From NCBI GenBank assembly GCA_022747635.1, contig JAKTNV010000014.1:5780001-5844000 (forward strand): DNA of 64,000 bases. The letters are read 5' to 3'. The notes beneath the pieces are model-generated. The model was not told the origin of the DNA. It saw only the letters and a list, made by a program, of their open reading frames with translations, and ran no database searches. This DNA is from Hetaerina americana (Eukaryota > Arthropoda > Insecta > Odonata > Calopterygidae). Position numbers and translations under genes: made by a program. Shown piece by piece: positions 1 through 11,150 of this stretch. Positions within the stretch are counted from its first letter, which is position 1, and every line of letters begins with the position of its first letter.

Positions 1-1204
1 ACTCCGGTAACCCGGGTGCTAATTCAAATTTGAACAGTACGCTTCAGTTCAATTAAACTGATGTTCAAAGAGAATAAATTTATTTACAATTACGGAAAAA
101 CTGGGGGAAACACCAAAAACCGCAGAATAATAATGCATTAAAATACACGGAAAAAAATAAATAATTCCCGTTGAAACTTTTCAAAAGAAAAAAATAATTA
201 TTTTTTAAATATGCCATGGAAATTTTTTTTTGACTTTGGCGGAATAAAAAATTACATTCCGGATTTGTTTAATGTTTGAAAATTTGATATTAATGAATGA
301 TTGAATATCACACACATAGGCGACACATCTTATCTTGCCATCCCACATATCTTCACGTTATTTTGAGAATTAAAATCCAATCATTTCCCGATGAAATAAC
401 TACTATTGGTAATTTGGCACGTAAATTGGCCTTCTGTACATTTATACTTTGTATTATAGCCGCTTTCAATTGATGTTTGATATATTTATATTTCTTTGAT
501 AAATATTCACGAAGTCAATTCACTAACATACATTGCTACAATTCACTGGTCGGAATATTTATTTTCAAAAATAACCTGATGAGGGGATACATTTCATCAC
601 GCATTTCAAACAAAAAATACGAGCATAGAGAAAATGAAAAAAACAACATTATTTGCACGAGCAATCATCTCTGGTAGCATACTGCGATGCACATTAGATT
701 CGAAATTGGATCTCATGAACAAGAATACACTAAATTACGACTGAATTCAACCCTCAAGAAGAAATAAAATAACCCTCATGGCGAAATAAGAAAGATCTTC
801 ACGAAATACGAGTACGTACAATTCTCTCACAAGACGCTATGCATACACCTTTATCTATGGGATTAACAAACTCCTAGGTTGGATTATTAAATCAGCCAAG
901 GAGGGAGGATAGTGATGAGCAGATGGGTGGGGAAGAATTTCCTTGAATAAAACCACGCGAAAAAAAATTAAATAAAACGCAGACGCGCCCGAAAAATAAT
1001 TACGCGCAACATCGGGAACACAACCAACATAATGAAACTGTGCGGAACAGACGGAGAACTTAGTGGAAAATGAAGGTGAAAAAAATAATAATAATGAACA
1101 AATGATAAATAAATAAACAAATACAGACTTTGAAGAAAGGCTGAAGGAGACGGAATTTTACCCTCGAGTTACGGGTGGCGAAAGAAATATCGGATGAAAA
1201 GGCG
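1..1204. other. AT-rich spacer, no gene seen
   Basis: AT-rich sequence with short homopolymer A and T runs and stop codons in all frames. The open frames are under 70 codons and have no recognisable domain. I see no repeat shared with the rest of the window. Confidence 0.6.
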
Positions 1205-1345
1205 AGGTAGTTATGTGCTGCGTCTGGAAGGAGGAGGATTTGCGAGGGGTGGGGCGCGAGGGGCGGGGGAGAGGGGCGGGAAAGAGGGCCGAGAGGGGGC
1301 AAGGGAAGGGTGAGGTCGGGCAAAGATGGGAGAGGGTATGAGGGA
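1205..1345 (+). repeat. Purine-rich (G+A) low-complexity tract
   Basis: The plus strand is almost wholly G and A here, with runs such as gaggggcgggggagagggg. Overlapping minus-strand open frames in this stretch read as Pro/Ser/Leu-rich peptides purely because of the base skew. This is one of several purine tracts on the plus strand of the window. Confidence 0.7.
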
Positions 1346-2040
1346 GGGGAAGGCTAAGCAGGATAAATTACCTCGCTTCGTCTTCGTTTGAGATAACGAG
1401 AGAGAGTGGCGGAATAATGACTCCATATTTATTATTTCCACACGCCTGCCAACTTACTGGAGCAAAAAAAATGTCCGTGGCAGAAAAAAATCGCACACAG
1501 TCTTCCTTTGAATAAGGGAAACTTTTGAGAAATAACGAAGGAAGCGGAGATTGAGAGATTACGTATTAATAAAAGACCACTGTAGGAACCTAATAATGCA
1601 ATCGCCACGGAATCAAGTCTGACACCGAATTTATGATTTGCATAAAAAGAATATATATTACCCTCGACATACTTTTCCACAAATCAAACGGGTCCAATGA
1701 GCATATGGCTACACTCCGAAAGCCCTCCAAAGGGCGTTTGGAGGAAGATATCAGCCGCACTTGCAAATAGTTCATAAATGCTCGGACAATTAGGAATCAT
1801 AACTGTAGGAAATCAAATGCACAATAGTGATGGTAAAGACACTAATTAGAAGCAAGAACAAGATGAAACGAATCTTAAACAAGATTTTAATTTTTTTTAA
1901 TTAAACGGACATAGACTCCAGTACAGACGGATATAAATATTCGTTCTTTCCACGGAAGATCGGGAATTATTAATAGTCAAACATCAAAGTTAATGTTGTT
2001 CAAAGCGGGAACCAGATTAAACGCCGCGTAGACATCTGAT
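1346..2040. other. Unassigned spacer
   Basis: No recognisable gene or repeat. Short minus-strand open frames around 1432-1775 show no motif and no splice-site support. Confidence 0.5.
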
Positions 2041-2044
2041 TCAT

Positions 2045-2262
2045 TCGTAGTTGCATGTGTATGCCATTTGCTAGTATACTTATTTTAATGTGTGTAAGTT
2101 AAGATGGGCTTTGCACTAATATAAATGTACGTCTCTGGGAATGTGAATTGGCATCCTTTTGGTTGCTTTGCATGATTTTTTATTATGTTATATGTATGGT
2201 GCCCTAACACCCCCCGCCACACGCCCTTGCGGTGGTTTGCGAGGAGTTGTGTAGATGTAGGT
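2045..2262 (+). mobile_element. LINE family A 3' UTR and tail
   Basis: The segment ends in a signature seen again elsewhere in the window: accccccgccacacgccc, then a gtggtttgcg block, then gtgtagatgtaggtg. The upstream part (2075-2200) aligns by eye with 10990-11147, sharing tgtgtaagtt / tgtttgtaagtt, ttgcatga-type words and a block before the accccccg run. I read it as the 3' UTR of the 5'-truncated CR1/Jockey-like LINE whose C-terminal coding end is visible at 14.3 and 39.5 kb. No coding sequence is left in this copy. Confidence 0.55.
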
Positions 2263-3430
2263 GTGGACGTGCATTTGAAAACATATCAGCTCATATACAA
2301 AAGTACTCATGAATGCGTACACACATCATGAAATAATCGCTTAAATCAATATATGTTTGTATTTAGGTAAATACATTCAGATTCTTGGGTTCAATTTTTA
2401 TTCCGTGTTGTGCGAGGAAAGAATGAGCTCTTGAATTTGACGTTTTTTTACTTCTCTCATTTTATCTTTAATGTTCGAATCTAGCCATTTAATTGGGTGC
2501 CATAATATAACTCTCAGTGTAGTAATAAAATTCATGCGCCTCGTACCTAAAAAATCTATCATGTCTTTCCAGCACTCTTCGTGAATAAGAGGATTCCTCC
2601 AGCATATCCGTCACGCTTCTCTTAGCAAATTTTAAGAAATCTGTCGGCTTTAACCAACATTTTGGTTGATTTGGAGAAGCCCTGATTTTCGTTTCTAACG
2701 CCGCTGAAGTTAACGTAATGCGTGAAGTTATTAAATATTATAGAGAAGTTTATGAACGATTTCATGTCCAACATCTTTCAATTTTTAAAATGTACTCTTA
2801 CGCACGTGAGAATAGAGCAAAGTCGATAAGTCCAGGCAATAAAATACGGTTATAATTTTACGTTTAATAAAAATTGTCTCTAATTGTGGATGAAGTTACT
2901 GAGTGCTTCATTATCATTACCCATTTCACATGGAAGTATTTTGCGATACAGAACAAATCCAGTGCAATTCCTACATTTTTGTGATTTATGCAAGGTTATA
3001 TATCAACCTATGAACAAGAGATAACGAGAATATTATCTCTCTGTGGTCATAATTAACGATTTATACCATTTACCACGAGGGCAATATAACTTTACCCGAC
3101 GTTTTATATTGCTTGTGTAAATTTATATAGTTATCGACTAGTTCCATTACAAATAATGGTCCCTTTTGGGCCTGTCGCCGTCATTAATTTAGCAGCCAAT
3201 GTTCATGATCATAAAAGTCAAGCTCGGAGATTTTGTGAGCTCCTAATAAAACCGTGAATATTTTTTAGTGCAAGCGCAGCCGTGAGTTCCGAGCGTGAAC
3301 AGTCCCTGGTGCTGTGTGCCGCAGAAAATGTAAGAGGTGCAAAATATTTCACTGATACATCCACGAGCAGCTTTCAAACAGCCGTTCGTATGCACAATTA
3401 TACCTTCAAAACAACGCAAAGACTACGGGA
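2263..3430. other. Unassigned AT-rich spacer
   Basis: No open frame of note and no repeat recognised. The sequence is AT-rich with scattered stops on both strands. Confidence 0.5.
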
Positions 3431-3435
3431 AAACT

Positions 3436-3612
3436 AAACATCTACATAATAACCTAAAGTCAACGGAAAGGTGTGTAGCATGAGGTGTATTCATTCCAGA
3501 CATGTATAGGGCACGAACGTACAAAGTCACGCACCAGACACTGCTACAGGAAAAATTTTCAAATGCAAAGAACTAGTAACTACTTATCGGATTCGAGAGG
3601 GTTCCCTTTTTA
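3436..3612 (-). mobile_element. LINE family A 3' UTR, minus strand
   Basis: Read on the minus strand it contains atacacctcatgctacacac, a gactttaggtta block, then ttatgtagatg, the same tail order as the plus-strand copies. It aligns by eye with 16345-16510: shared words include ttatcggattc and gtgtatnca..ccggacatg. It is a 5'-truncated, non-coding 3' end. Confidence 0.5.
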
Positions 3613-5864
3613 ACCAACGCAATTTATGGGAAAATTATGCAACAAGATAGATATGTGTATAAAAAGCGATAACTCCTACCAGTACTTGCTATTTGGCAGG
3701 AAAAAAATTAAAACTGTCCCCTGCAAATTTGAACGGTAGCTATAGCGTTTTCATAAAATAAATGTGCGATGCATCTAGCAGTGTAGACTTAAAGTGGGAT
3801 TGCTAACTGCAACGTGGATTAAGGTGCAATTTTTAGTTACTCTATTCACACTTTTCAAAGCGTGAAAAAAGTCAAGCACCGAGATGAAATAGCTAACGAT
3901 CTCTACACGAGGAGGCTAAAGGCTTTAACGCTTACTATTCCTGTCCCGCTCTGGGGCATAATCTACAATGAATCTCACAACGAGGGATTTTGGCTTTGAG
4001 TAGTGTTTCCAGACGCTCGGTAAACACCGGAATAAAATCCTTTTTGCGCGCTAATAGAATGGAGTAGAAACTGTGGATCTAAAGCAAACCGTTGTGCATA
4101 GTCCAAATTCAGCCAGCTAGCAATTACGAGGACTTTTAAACGGGCAAAACAAAGAGATGAAGGATCAGAGGACGGCAAAGTGGCCTTGAAAACCATGTCC
4201 ACAGCAGGAACGCTAAGCGGCGATAAAGATCGGGATGATTGTAGCTACAATAATACGAATTTCACCCATAAATTCTGTCATTACAGCTCTAGGCCAACGT
4301 CGACGCAGTTTCATTCACACAAATCTAAATTAATTCGAAACATTTACCGAGAGAGCCACGTTTTCGCGTTCTAAGCGGTGGGATCGGATGATGTCCAGCA
4401 GCTACCCACCCGGTGTAAGCGGGCGAGCAAACAAAATTAATTGGTTAATCTGAACCATAACTACAGATATCGCGTATCGAAAAGAATTTGTTGGCGGTTT
4501 AATTAGAATCTTTTTATCGAGGATGGCTCAGCTTAAAGGTTACGTAATTGGACCAGCAACGGAGAGAACAATTACCCCAGGTTTAAAAAAAACGCAACAA
4601 AATCACGATTTTGGAACGTGTATTTGTGACAAATTTTTCAGGCCCTGCATGAAAAATCGATGGCTTTCGGAATCCAATATAATTTACGCCACGCTGGGAA
4701 CTTCATTAGAAATACCCACCACATATATCATACGATACCTTCGTGGGAAAAAAATTAATACATAGCTGAGCTTCCTGAAAATGAGGGATATTTTTTCCTA
4801 AATTTCAACCTAAGATTCAGCCTTCTTTCCAACGACAAAAAATACAAATCACAAAATATATTGAGAAAATATTTTCCTTTAATAATGTCAATGAATTTAT
4901 AGCCGAACCCGCAAATGATTCATTCTGAATGTATTTTAACTAGTCTAACAAAATATATTCCGATATCTTAAGCATTTTTATAATATGAATAAGATATTGG
5001 ATCCAATTAATCAAGGTAAAAAAAGTATTTTTTATGAATGCGGAATGACACCTCAGGCATTTGACAACCTAGGCGAGTGAATGATTTGCAACCGAACGAT
5101 TTCCAACATTCTTGTAAGCTTTTAAGTGTGAAATACACCGTTTTATTTCAGAGCCCAGTGATGCAAATTATGAACTATTGATTAAAATTATATTTTGAAT
5201 GAATATATATCACCCGAACTGTCCGCAAAGACTATAAAATTTTAACCGGGAATGATAAGTTGCATATAAGTAACCAATCAATACTGATCTTTTTGACATT
5301 AGACAAAGGTATTCATAAACCGGAGAAAAATTATAATATTTTAATAAATGCATTAAAATAAGAAATATTCCAATAGTTTAATGTACATTAAACCGTTCAA
5401 ATCCATATTTTCGAGTTTCAACTTTTATTTTTCGTACACACAACCACGCCACAGGTCGATTCTCTCAGCTAAACCAACCGACAGCAAACAGCAACGACGC
5501 AGAAACGATTTCGCTCATTTTGGCCACCGCATTTCGCTTTTCGGAATGGATCTCCACAAACTCGAGAGTCACGACATGACCGTTGAAAATTAAACGAGCA
5601 AAATGGAACAGGAAAGAGCTCCCTCACCTTTCACGCTCGGTCAGTCAGAGAAACAACCGCCTCGTCGGATTCTTACGCATTAGAGAGACGAAAATGTAAG
5701 GAAAATCCTTGGAGCATACCGTATCAACTCCACGAAGACGAGAAAAAGAGCGGATGAGATATTATACTTCGTGCTCTCGGATACGGCGACTTTTACCACG
5801 CAGCGAGAGTTCTCACCCTAGCACTTCCACCGTCCCCCTGCCTCCTCAGCGATAAAACGTGCGG
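3613..5864. other. Unassigned AT-rich spacer
   Basis: Mostly AT-rich. Small open frames at 3975-4202 (minus), 4180-4374, 4523-4765 and 5381-5593 (plus) have no recognisable domain and no credible splice context, so I do not call them genes. No repeat recognised. Confidence 0.5.
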
Positions 5865-6000
5865 GGGAGAGAGATGAGAAGAGGGGGAGGCCTCCCATTT
5901 CCTTTTAATTCCGTTTTTTGCCCACTTCCAGGGTGTAAAGAGACCGGTAAAGGGACGGCGGAGAGGAAGGAGGTGAAGGAGTGAGTGGGGGAGGTTTAGG
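5865..6000 (+). repeat. Purine-rich low-complexity tract
   Basis: G/A-rich plus strand (gggggagagagatgagaag and similar), interrupted by a short T-rich section near 5900-5930. Same character as the tract at 1.2 kb. Confidence 0.55.
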
Positions 6001-7690
6001 AGTTGGAGGGGGGATCGTTAAACCTCCGGCCATACAACACTCCAGACCCTAGTACTCGGGGATTAAGGAGATTGGGCATTGTGTGAGTGTGTGAAACAGA
6101 GAGGCGCATATAAAAGCGGTAAGAAGCGAAGATTAAAAGGAACGGGGAGGATAAGGGATACCTGACCTGGAGACTGGGAGAAAGGACAAACGGACGGACA
6201 GATGGACATAAAAAAGCAAATAATACGCCGATTATACCGTTATTCTTTGCAAAAAAATCAAATGTTTTCTCAAGTCGTCGATAATGGCAAAACAAGCCTA
6301 TGATAGTGAGAATGATAATAATTGACGATGCTAAAATACGGTCCCCGCTAAAGAATAAAATCGTTTCAATCGCCGCAAGGAATGTGTATGAATGGGGAAA
6401 GTATAACTTTCGATGGCTGAATTTTGCAATGGCAAAGCCAATAGCCCTGCCTATGATCTTAATTTTCTGGGTAAAACGGTAAAAATCATCAAGTAGAAAA
6501 GTTAATTCATGCAATATCCCTCAGGTTTTCCACCACAGCCACGAATTATTACATACAAAAATGTTACAGAGTAACCCCATTTTCCTACAATTTTACAAAG
6601 CTTTCCCAGATTTTAACAAAGCAGAACGTAAACTATTACATTAAAAATCGACTGCCAACTACATCGAGAGTTTTCCCTGTAATTGCATCATTCACAAAAT
6701 TTAGCGTAAACGCATAGCCATGGATTAAACAGTGACCATTGAGTCAAAAAATCCATAGATATCCATCCCAAATGACTTAAGGATACAAAATCCTCCAGCA
6801 TCCAAACAACAGTAGCTGTCAACTCGACATTTGGTTCTAATGAGTGAAGATGGAGGTCCCTTCAAATTATCCATACATGGCGTACGAAATTCATAGGAAT
6901 CCAAGGTGAGGGGGGATTCCTTTCCCTATGTCACTATTGTTTTTTCTACAAAATGATACTTTCCAGATAATCGCGGTGACTGGACATTGGATGGGTTGTT
7001 CAAAGGCATCAAACGAACTTTTAACATGGAGCCTGAAGCCGAAAGCTGCCCCCACTGGGTTACCACGCCGACATGATGCACAAAAATGTTTCTGTGCCAA
7101 TGCAACACAGATCTTAAATACCGAAACTATCGAGGAATAAGATCAAAATAATAAGACCAAAAAATGAGCAGGTAAGTTTCCTGCATCCAATGTAATCGTT
7201 TAGCACAGTTTAACTTGATTTATACTCCACGGATTTCAAAAAAATATCTCTGGTCATAAAGATAATTCAACTATTTATTTTACAAGTAGATTTTAATCCT
7301 ATGCTCTTATGAGTTTATCGCAAGGGCATAATGGAAAGTTTCATTTCAAATCAAGTTAAAAAAAACAGGAGTAATATTTTTTTATTCCGTTTTCCAACAT
7401 CGAAATGTATAGTTATTATGGACACGGAAAAATAGTGAAGATAATACCAGTAGGTTGGTCACAAAATTGAATTCATGATCTAAGGAGTTATCTAAGCCCT
7501 TTACCTAAAAATTATAAATATTTTGAAAAGTCTATCGACTGGAAATTTGCGTCTATAGCTTTAGTCAATGGGCGTGGAATGGGTTAAAAAAATTCTCGCA
7601 TCAAAAACTTTTTAATTTTTTTAAAGACCGACGCATAAATTTATGCATTAAAAAATAAGATTCAAGCATTAATGAAAAGTAAGTTCTTAA
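6001..7690. other. Unassigned spacer
   Basis: A 172-codon minus-strand open frame at 5996-6514 has hydrophobic stretches but no recognised domain and ends inside a purine tract; I treat it as chance. Overlapping frames on both strands at 6891-7140 also look like chance. No repeat recognised. Confidence 0.45.
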
Positions 7691-7699
7691 GTAAAACTA

Positions 7700-8220
7700 G
7701 CAAACATTGACCTGAGACTCGCTGCCAAGGCTTTGTACCTGGTCACGGGAGTTAGCAACGTGGTGGACTACTTCCAAGTTGAATAAAATCTTAACGCTCA
7801 GAGGAAGAACACAAACTCGAAAACTTCTTACGAGTATAGCAGAAACGATCTCGGGGGTTTTCAAAACAAAAAGCACGCGGCCTGAGGGGTGGATATTACG
7901 TGAAACGACCTTCGTGCCACCACCAGGAAAATTAGAAAGCCGTGTCTCGCTGGTGCCCTGGAGAGCCGTCTGTTTGGTGACCTCGGGAATGGGTTCGGTC
8001 GTGGGAGTCGCACCCGTGTTCGTTGCCCGGAGGGTGAAAACACGCCCAGGAGGGAGAGGGGGAGAAGAGTGGGGGGGGCACGCGTGATGATTCCTCTGGT
8101 TGGAAACACAAGTGGGGTAGCGTCGTGGAGGGAGGAACGGGGATGATGAAGTAGAAGCAAAGATAAAAGGGAAAGAGGAGTTAATTCCGGAAGTAAAGAG
8201 AAGAAGAGGGCCATTAAAAA
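7700..8220. other. GC-elevated block ending in a purine tract
   Basis: GC and CpG content rise around 7850-8100 and the plus strand becomes G/A-rich (8040-8215). Overlapping open frames occur on both strands (7779-8087 plus, 7861-8214 minus), as expected from the base skew. Neither encodes a recognisable domain. It could be regulatory, but no core-promoter element is convincing. Confidence 0.4.
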
Positions 8221-8718
8221 TGGAAGACGGCGATAAATTTAACGCAAATGGATCACCGGGGAAGGAATTTAAAGAAGTCCAAAGTTAATGTGATCCATCT
8301 AGCAGCCCCAGGTTTCCCCTTTCCTTAAAAAAAATGTCGCTCATACACGCCCATCTGATCATGACCAGACCAAATCCCTAACGCTCTTTAGTTTTTTCTC
8401 TCTCGTTTTCATGCACTCATCATAACTTTGTTGAGTGAAATTACTGTGCCCTCTTTGGCTACTTCAATATATATTACCAGATGTCGTAAAAATTACCAAA
8501 ATATTTCTCAGTTTTTGATGAGAAAATGGCGAGGATGATAAGTTAATCATTGCTTATTTTCTCGGAATAACATTTACGAATTCTTGCTTTTAGAAAGGAA
8601 AACCAACGAAGAAGTACATACTAAGCATGGTGGAGGACAAAAAAGGATTGTTGGGAGATATGAAAAGGAGACAGGAAAGATAGACGCAGAGCAATTTGAT
8701 TGTCGATTGTAGGTGACG
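8221..8718. other. Unassigned spacer before a LINE tail
   Basis: No gene seen. The final part (about 8590-8718) lies directly upstream of the family B LINE tail and may be more of the same element, but I could not recognise reverse-transcriptase motifs in it. Confidence 0.4.
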
Positions 8719-8844
8719 ACTGTGATACATATATGCAGAGGGTGGATATTGGACAAACGCGGTAGCGGGAGGAAAAAGATAAGCACGCTATATGGACTTA
8801 AGAGAAGAAGGAAGTATGAGGAATTGATAAATGCGAGAATTTGA
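8719..8844 (+). mobile_element. LINE family B reverse-transcriptase C-terminal tail
   Basis: The plus-strand frame starting at 8719 opens with T-V-I and then reads KRGSGRKKISTLYGLKRRRK and EEL before a stop at 8842-8844. This matches, residue by residue in the basic core, the tails at 47.95-48.11 kb (GKRGKGRNRIGMLDGMKGG), 25.3-25.55, 50.77-50.86 and 59.19-59.30 kb. Basic Gly/Arg tails of this kind end RTE-like and related LINE open frames. Relative to the 48-kb copy, three extra residues follow TVI, coinciding with a repeated atacatata-like stretch. The copy is 5'-truncated and decayed. Confidence 0.65.
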
Positions 8845-9650
8845 AGAGATTTAGGTGTGCTTAGCCTTGTGTCCAAGTACTACCTCAACCGGTGGAATAC
8901 CAAAAGATAACAACTCTCGCTTAAGGGTCAAAGTTTATTAAAACATTTCTCAAACATTCCCTGCGAAACAAGTTCCTATTTTGTCTCCAAATATTCAGTA
9001 TAATTGCATTAAAAAAATCTATTTTTGTCTAAACTCAAGATAATAAATGTGAAGGATTTTAGATATTTGTATGAACCAAAATAAAAATTTGCATGCAGGG
9101 ATAATGAGAGAGACAATGATGAGTGAAACGGAACGGAGAACAAATAAGGATTTTAATTCTGTTCTGATGCAGTTCAACGGATAATTATTATAATATGAGG
9201 CATAAAAACTGAAAAAGAAGAGGTGCAGAAAATTAATTTCATTTCAAATGATTTGAAATATATGGGAATCAAAACAGAAATGTGTGGACGGAATAGAGAC
9301 GATAGCGAGTAAAAATAATGATACCTAAAAAAATGAACAATCTGTCATGAGATTGAAAATCCGATAATAGTAAGAGAAAAAACAATTATCTGAATAAGAT
9401 ATCAACAAATGAAACATAGCTGGTAAAACAATGACATAGAAAACCTCCGACTATTTATTTTCCGTTTAACTATTTTTTTCTAATTTCATTCATCATATGT
9501 TAAGTAACATTCTACACAAAGCTAAGGAATAACAAGCCTTTTGAAATCCCTCCGTAAAAGCCTTAGTTAACGACAGGTTATGCATACGCCGAATGATGAT
9601 TTTTGAGCATTGATTGGATTACACTGTTTCATAAAGGGCCAAAACCGTGA
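8845..9650. other. Unassigned AT-rich spacer
   Basis: No open frame of note; A-rich plus strand. I see no repeat or gene. Confidence 0.5.
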
Positions 9651-10330
9651 GCCCGGATGGGAATAGTTAAGGAGCCGCGGAGAAAAGCTGCCAGCGCACT
9701 GAGGCTTGACGACAACGCCCTCGCCCAAGGAATGTAGTGGCGCTTAGAGACAGGGATGGGGGCACCCACACGACAACACTCCCCTCCCACCGAAATCCTA
9801 ATAAGTCCCCATCACCCGCCCCCCTCCCTCATTGCCCGGAACCCTATCGCGGTGCGTGGCGTCGAGTCGAATGGAACGCTCATTCCACTCCCATATGTTC
9901 CCCTCCCTTCTCACTCGACACGTGCGTGAGAGCGTGCCCGTGTTTTGCGGGGGCGTGGGTACCCTCTCTTCCCGAGGGAGAGGGAGAGAGAAGGATGTTG
10001 AAGAAAAAGTCATGGGGGAGAGAGAGAAGGGTGTGCCCGTGGAGGAAGGAGATGAAAGACGCGACGGAAGCTCGGCGGGCCGGAGCCACACGGGGCACGT
10101 GAGGAGAGGAGGAAGGAACACCGCAGCCCTCCCCAACTGATCCCTTTCCCCAAGCGAGCCGAGCCCGCAAACGATGAGAGGAATGGGAGAGATAAATGTT
10201 GAGAGACGCACGGGGGATAAGGGAAAAAGAGACAAGAGGCAAAAAGGGCGAAGTGAGGGTGGAAGAAAAAAAAAGCATAAAAGGAAGAGACCGGGTGAAA
10301 AAAAATTGGAAAATGTAGATTCTTACGGCT
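9651..10330. other. GC/CpG-rich block with purine tracts
   Basis: CpG-rich between about 9720 and 9960 (for example ccctatcgcggtgcgtggcg) and strongly G/A-rich from 9960 to 10320. Four overlapping open frames of 100-180 codons lie here on both strands, all low-complexity Arg/Glu/Gly or Pro/Ser/Leu. No domain or splice-bounded exon is recognisable. It is a candidate regulatory or first-exon region only by composition. Confidence 0.4.
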
Positions 10331-10839
10331 CGTGAAGCCCTTCCATTTACATCAAATTCAGGAATAAATTCTAGGAGGTAATAATACTTCACTGGTAGAG
10401 TAAAAGCACTGCATCTTTTAAGCATGATATGTGCTTTTTAACGTTTGAGACGCGAAGAGATCAAGCGAGACTTTAAACATTTGGCAAGGTTCAGAACACA
10501 TGAGTTTAATTATGGCACAAAGGAATCGTTATGGCCCCACGCTACATGGGCAGGTTAAACCACACAGATGGGATAAGGGAGATAAACTTTCAATAAGTAA
10601 AGGGGCAAATGCTCTCATTAAAAACATTTCCGTTCATTAAATCTTAAACATTTCTTCAGGGGTATTAGTTGAAAGCCTTGAAATGAGCTCTAATCAGCCG
10701 TGCGATTATTTTATATCAACATAACTTCAAAATCTTCAATTCACCGAGGCAAGTTCAATTACATTGCACCATAGCTACGCTCTGTCATTATATTTTTAGT
10801 CATAGAAGCGGTCAAACCAAGTGAAATACTATTTAGAAC
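10331..10839. other. Unassigned spacer
   Basis: No gene or repeat recognised. Confidence 0.45.
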
Positions 10840-10905
10840 GTTAATATAATCCTCCCCTGCCACACACCTTTTTGGTGGCTTGCAGGGTATTGATGTAGAT
10901 GTATA
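10840..10905 (+). mobile_element. LINE family A terminal tail
   Basis: Contains cctgccacacacctttttgg, then tggcttgcagggtattgatg and tagatgta, the terminal signature of LINE family A (compare 2203-2262 and 14466-14500). The order is odd: this tail lies just upstream of a 3' UTR body (10975-11147) that should come before a tail, not after it. Confidence 0.6.
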
Positions 10906-10974
10906 ATACGGGAAAAGTTATATGAACCGTGCGAATGTTTACGATTAGGATAATCGATTTGTAAGTGGACGTCA

Positions 10975-11150
10975 AGTCGAAGTTTCTGGTCTCTCTTTGG
11001 ATGTATGCATATTTATTTTTGGATGTTTGTAAGTTCATATAAGTTTTGCATGAATCCATACGTATGTGAGGCAAATTGGCAATATTTTGGTGGTCTTGCA
11101 TGCAGTTGCACTCAGTTTTTACGGGTGATGTCTTAGCACCCCCCGAATTT
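10975..11150 (+). mobile_element. LINE family A 3' UTR body lacking its tail
   Basis: Aligns by eye with 2060-2216: gtttgtaagtt, ttttgcatga, a ggcaa..attttggtggtc block and ctta..caccccccg are shared or nearly so. It breaks off at the accccccg run, before the gccacac tail. It is either a truncated second copy or part of a rearranged insertion together with 10840-10905. Confidence 0.5.

Noticed and set aside
5996..6514. A 172-codon minus-strand frame with hydrophobic stretches
   Set aside because: Hydrophobic runs match AT-rich sequence composition rather than a regular membrane-segment pattern, and there is no family resemblance.
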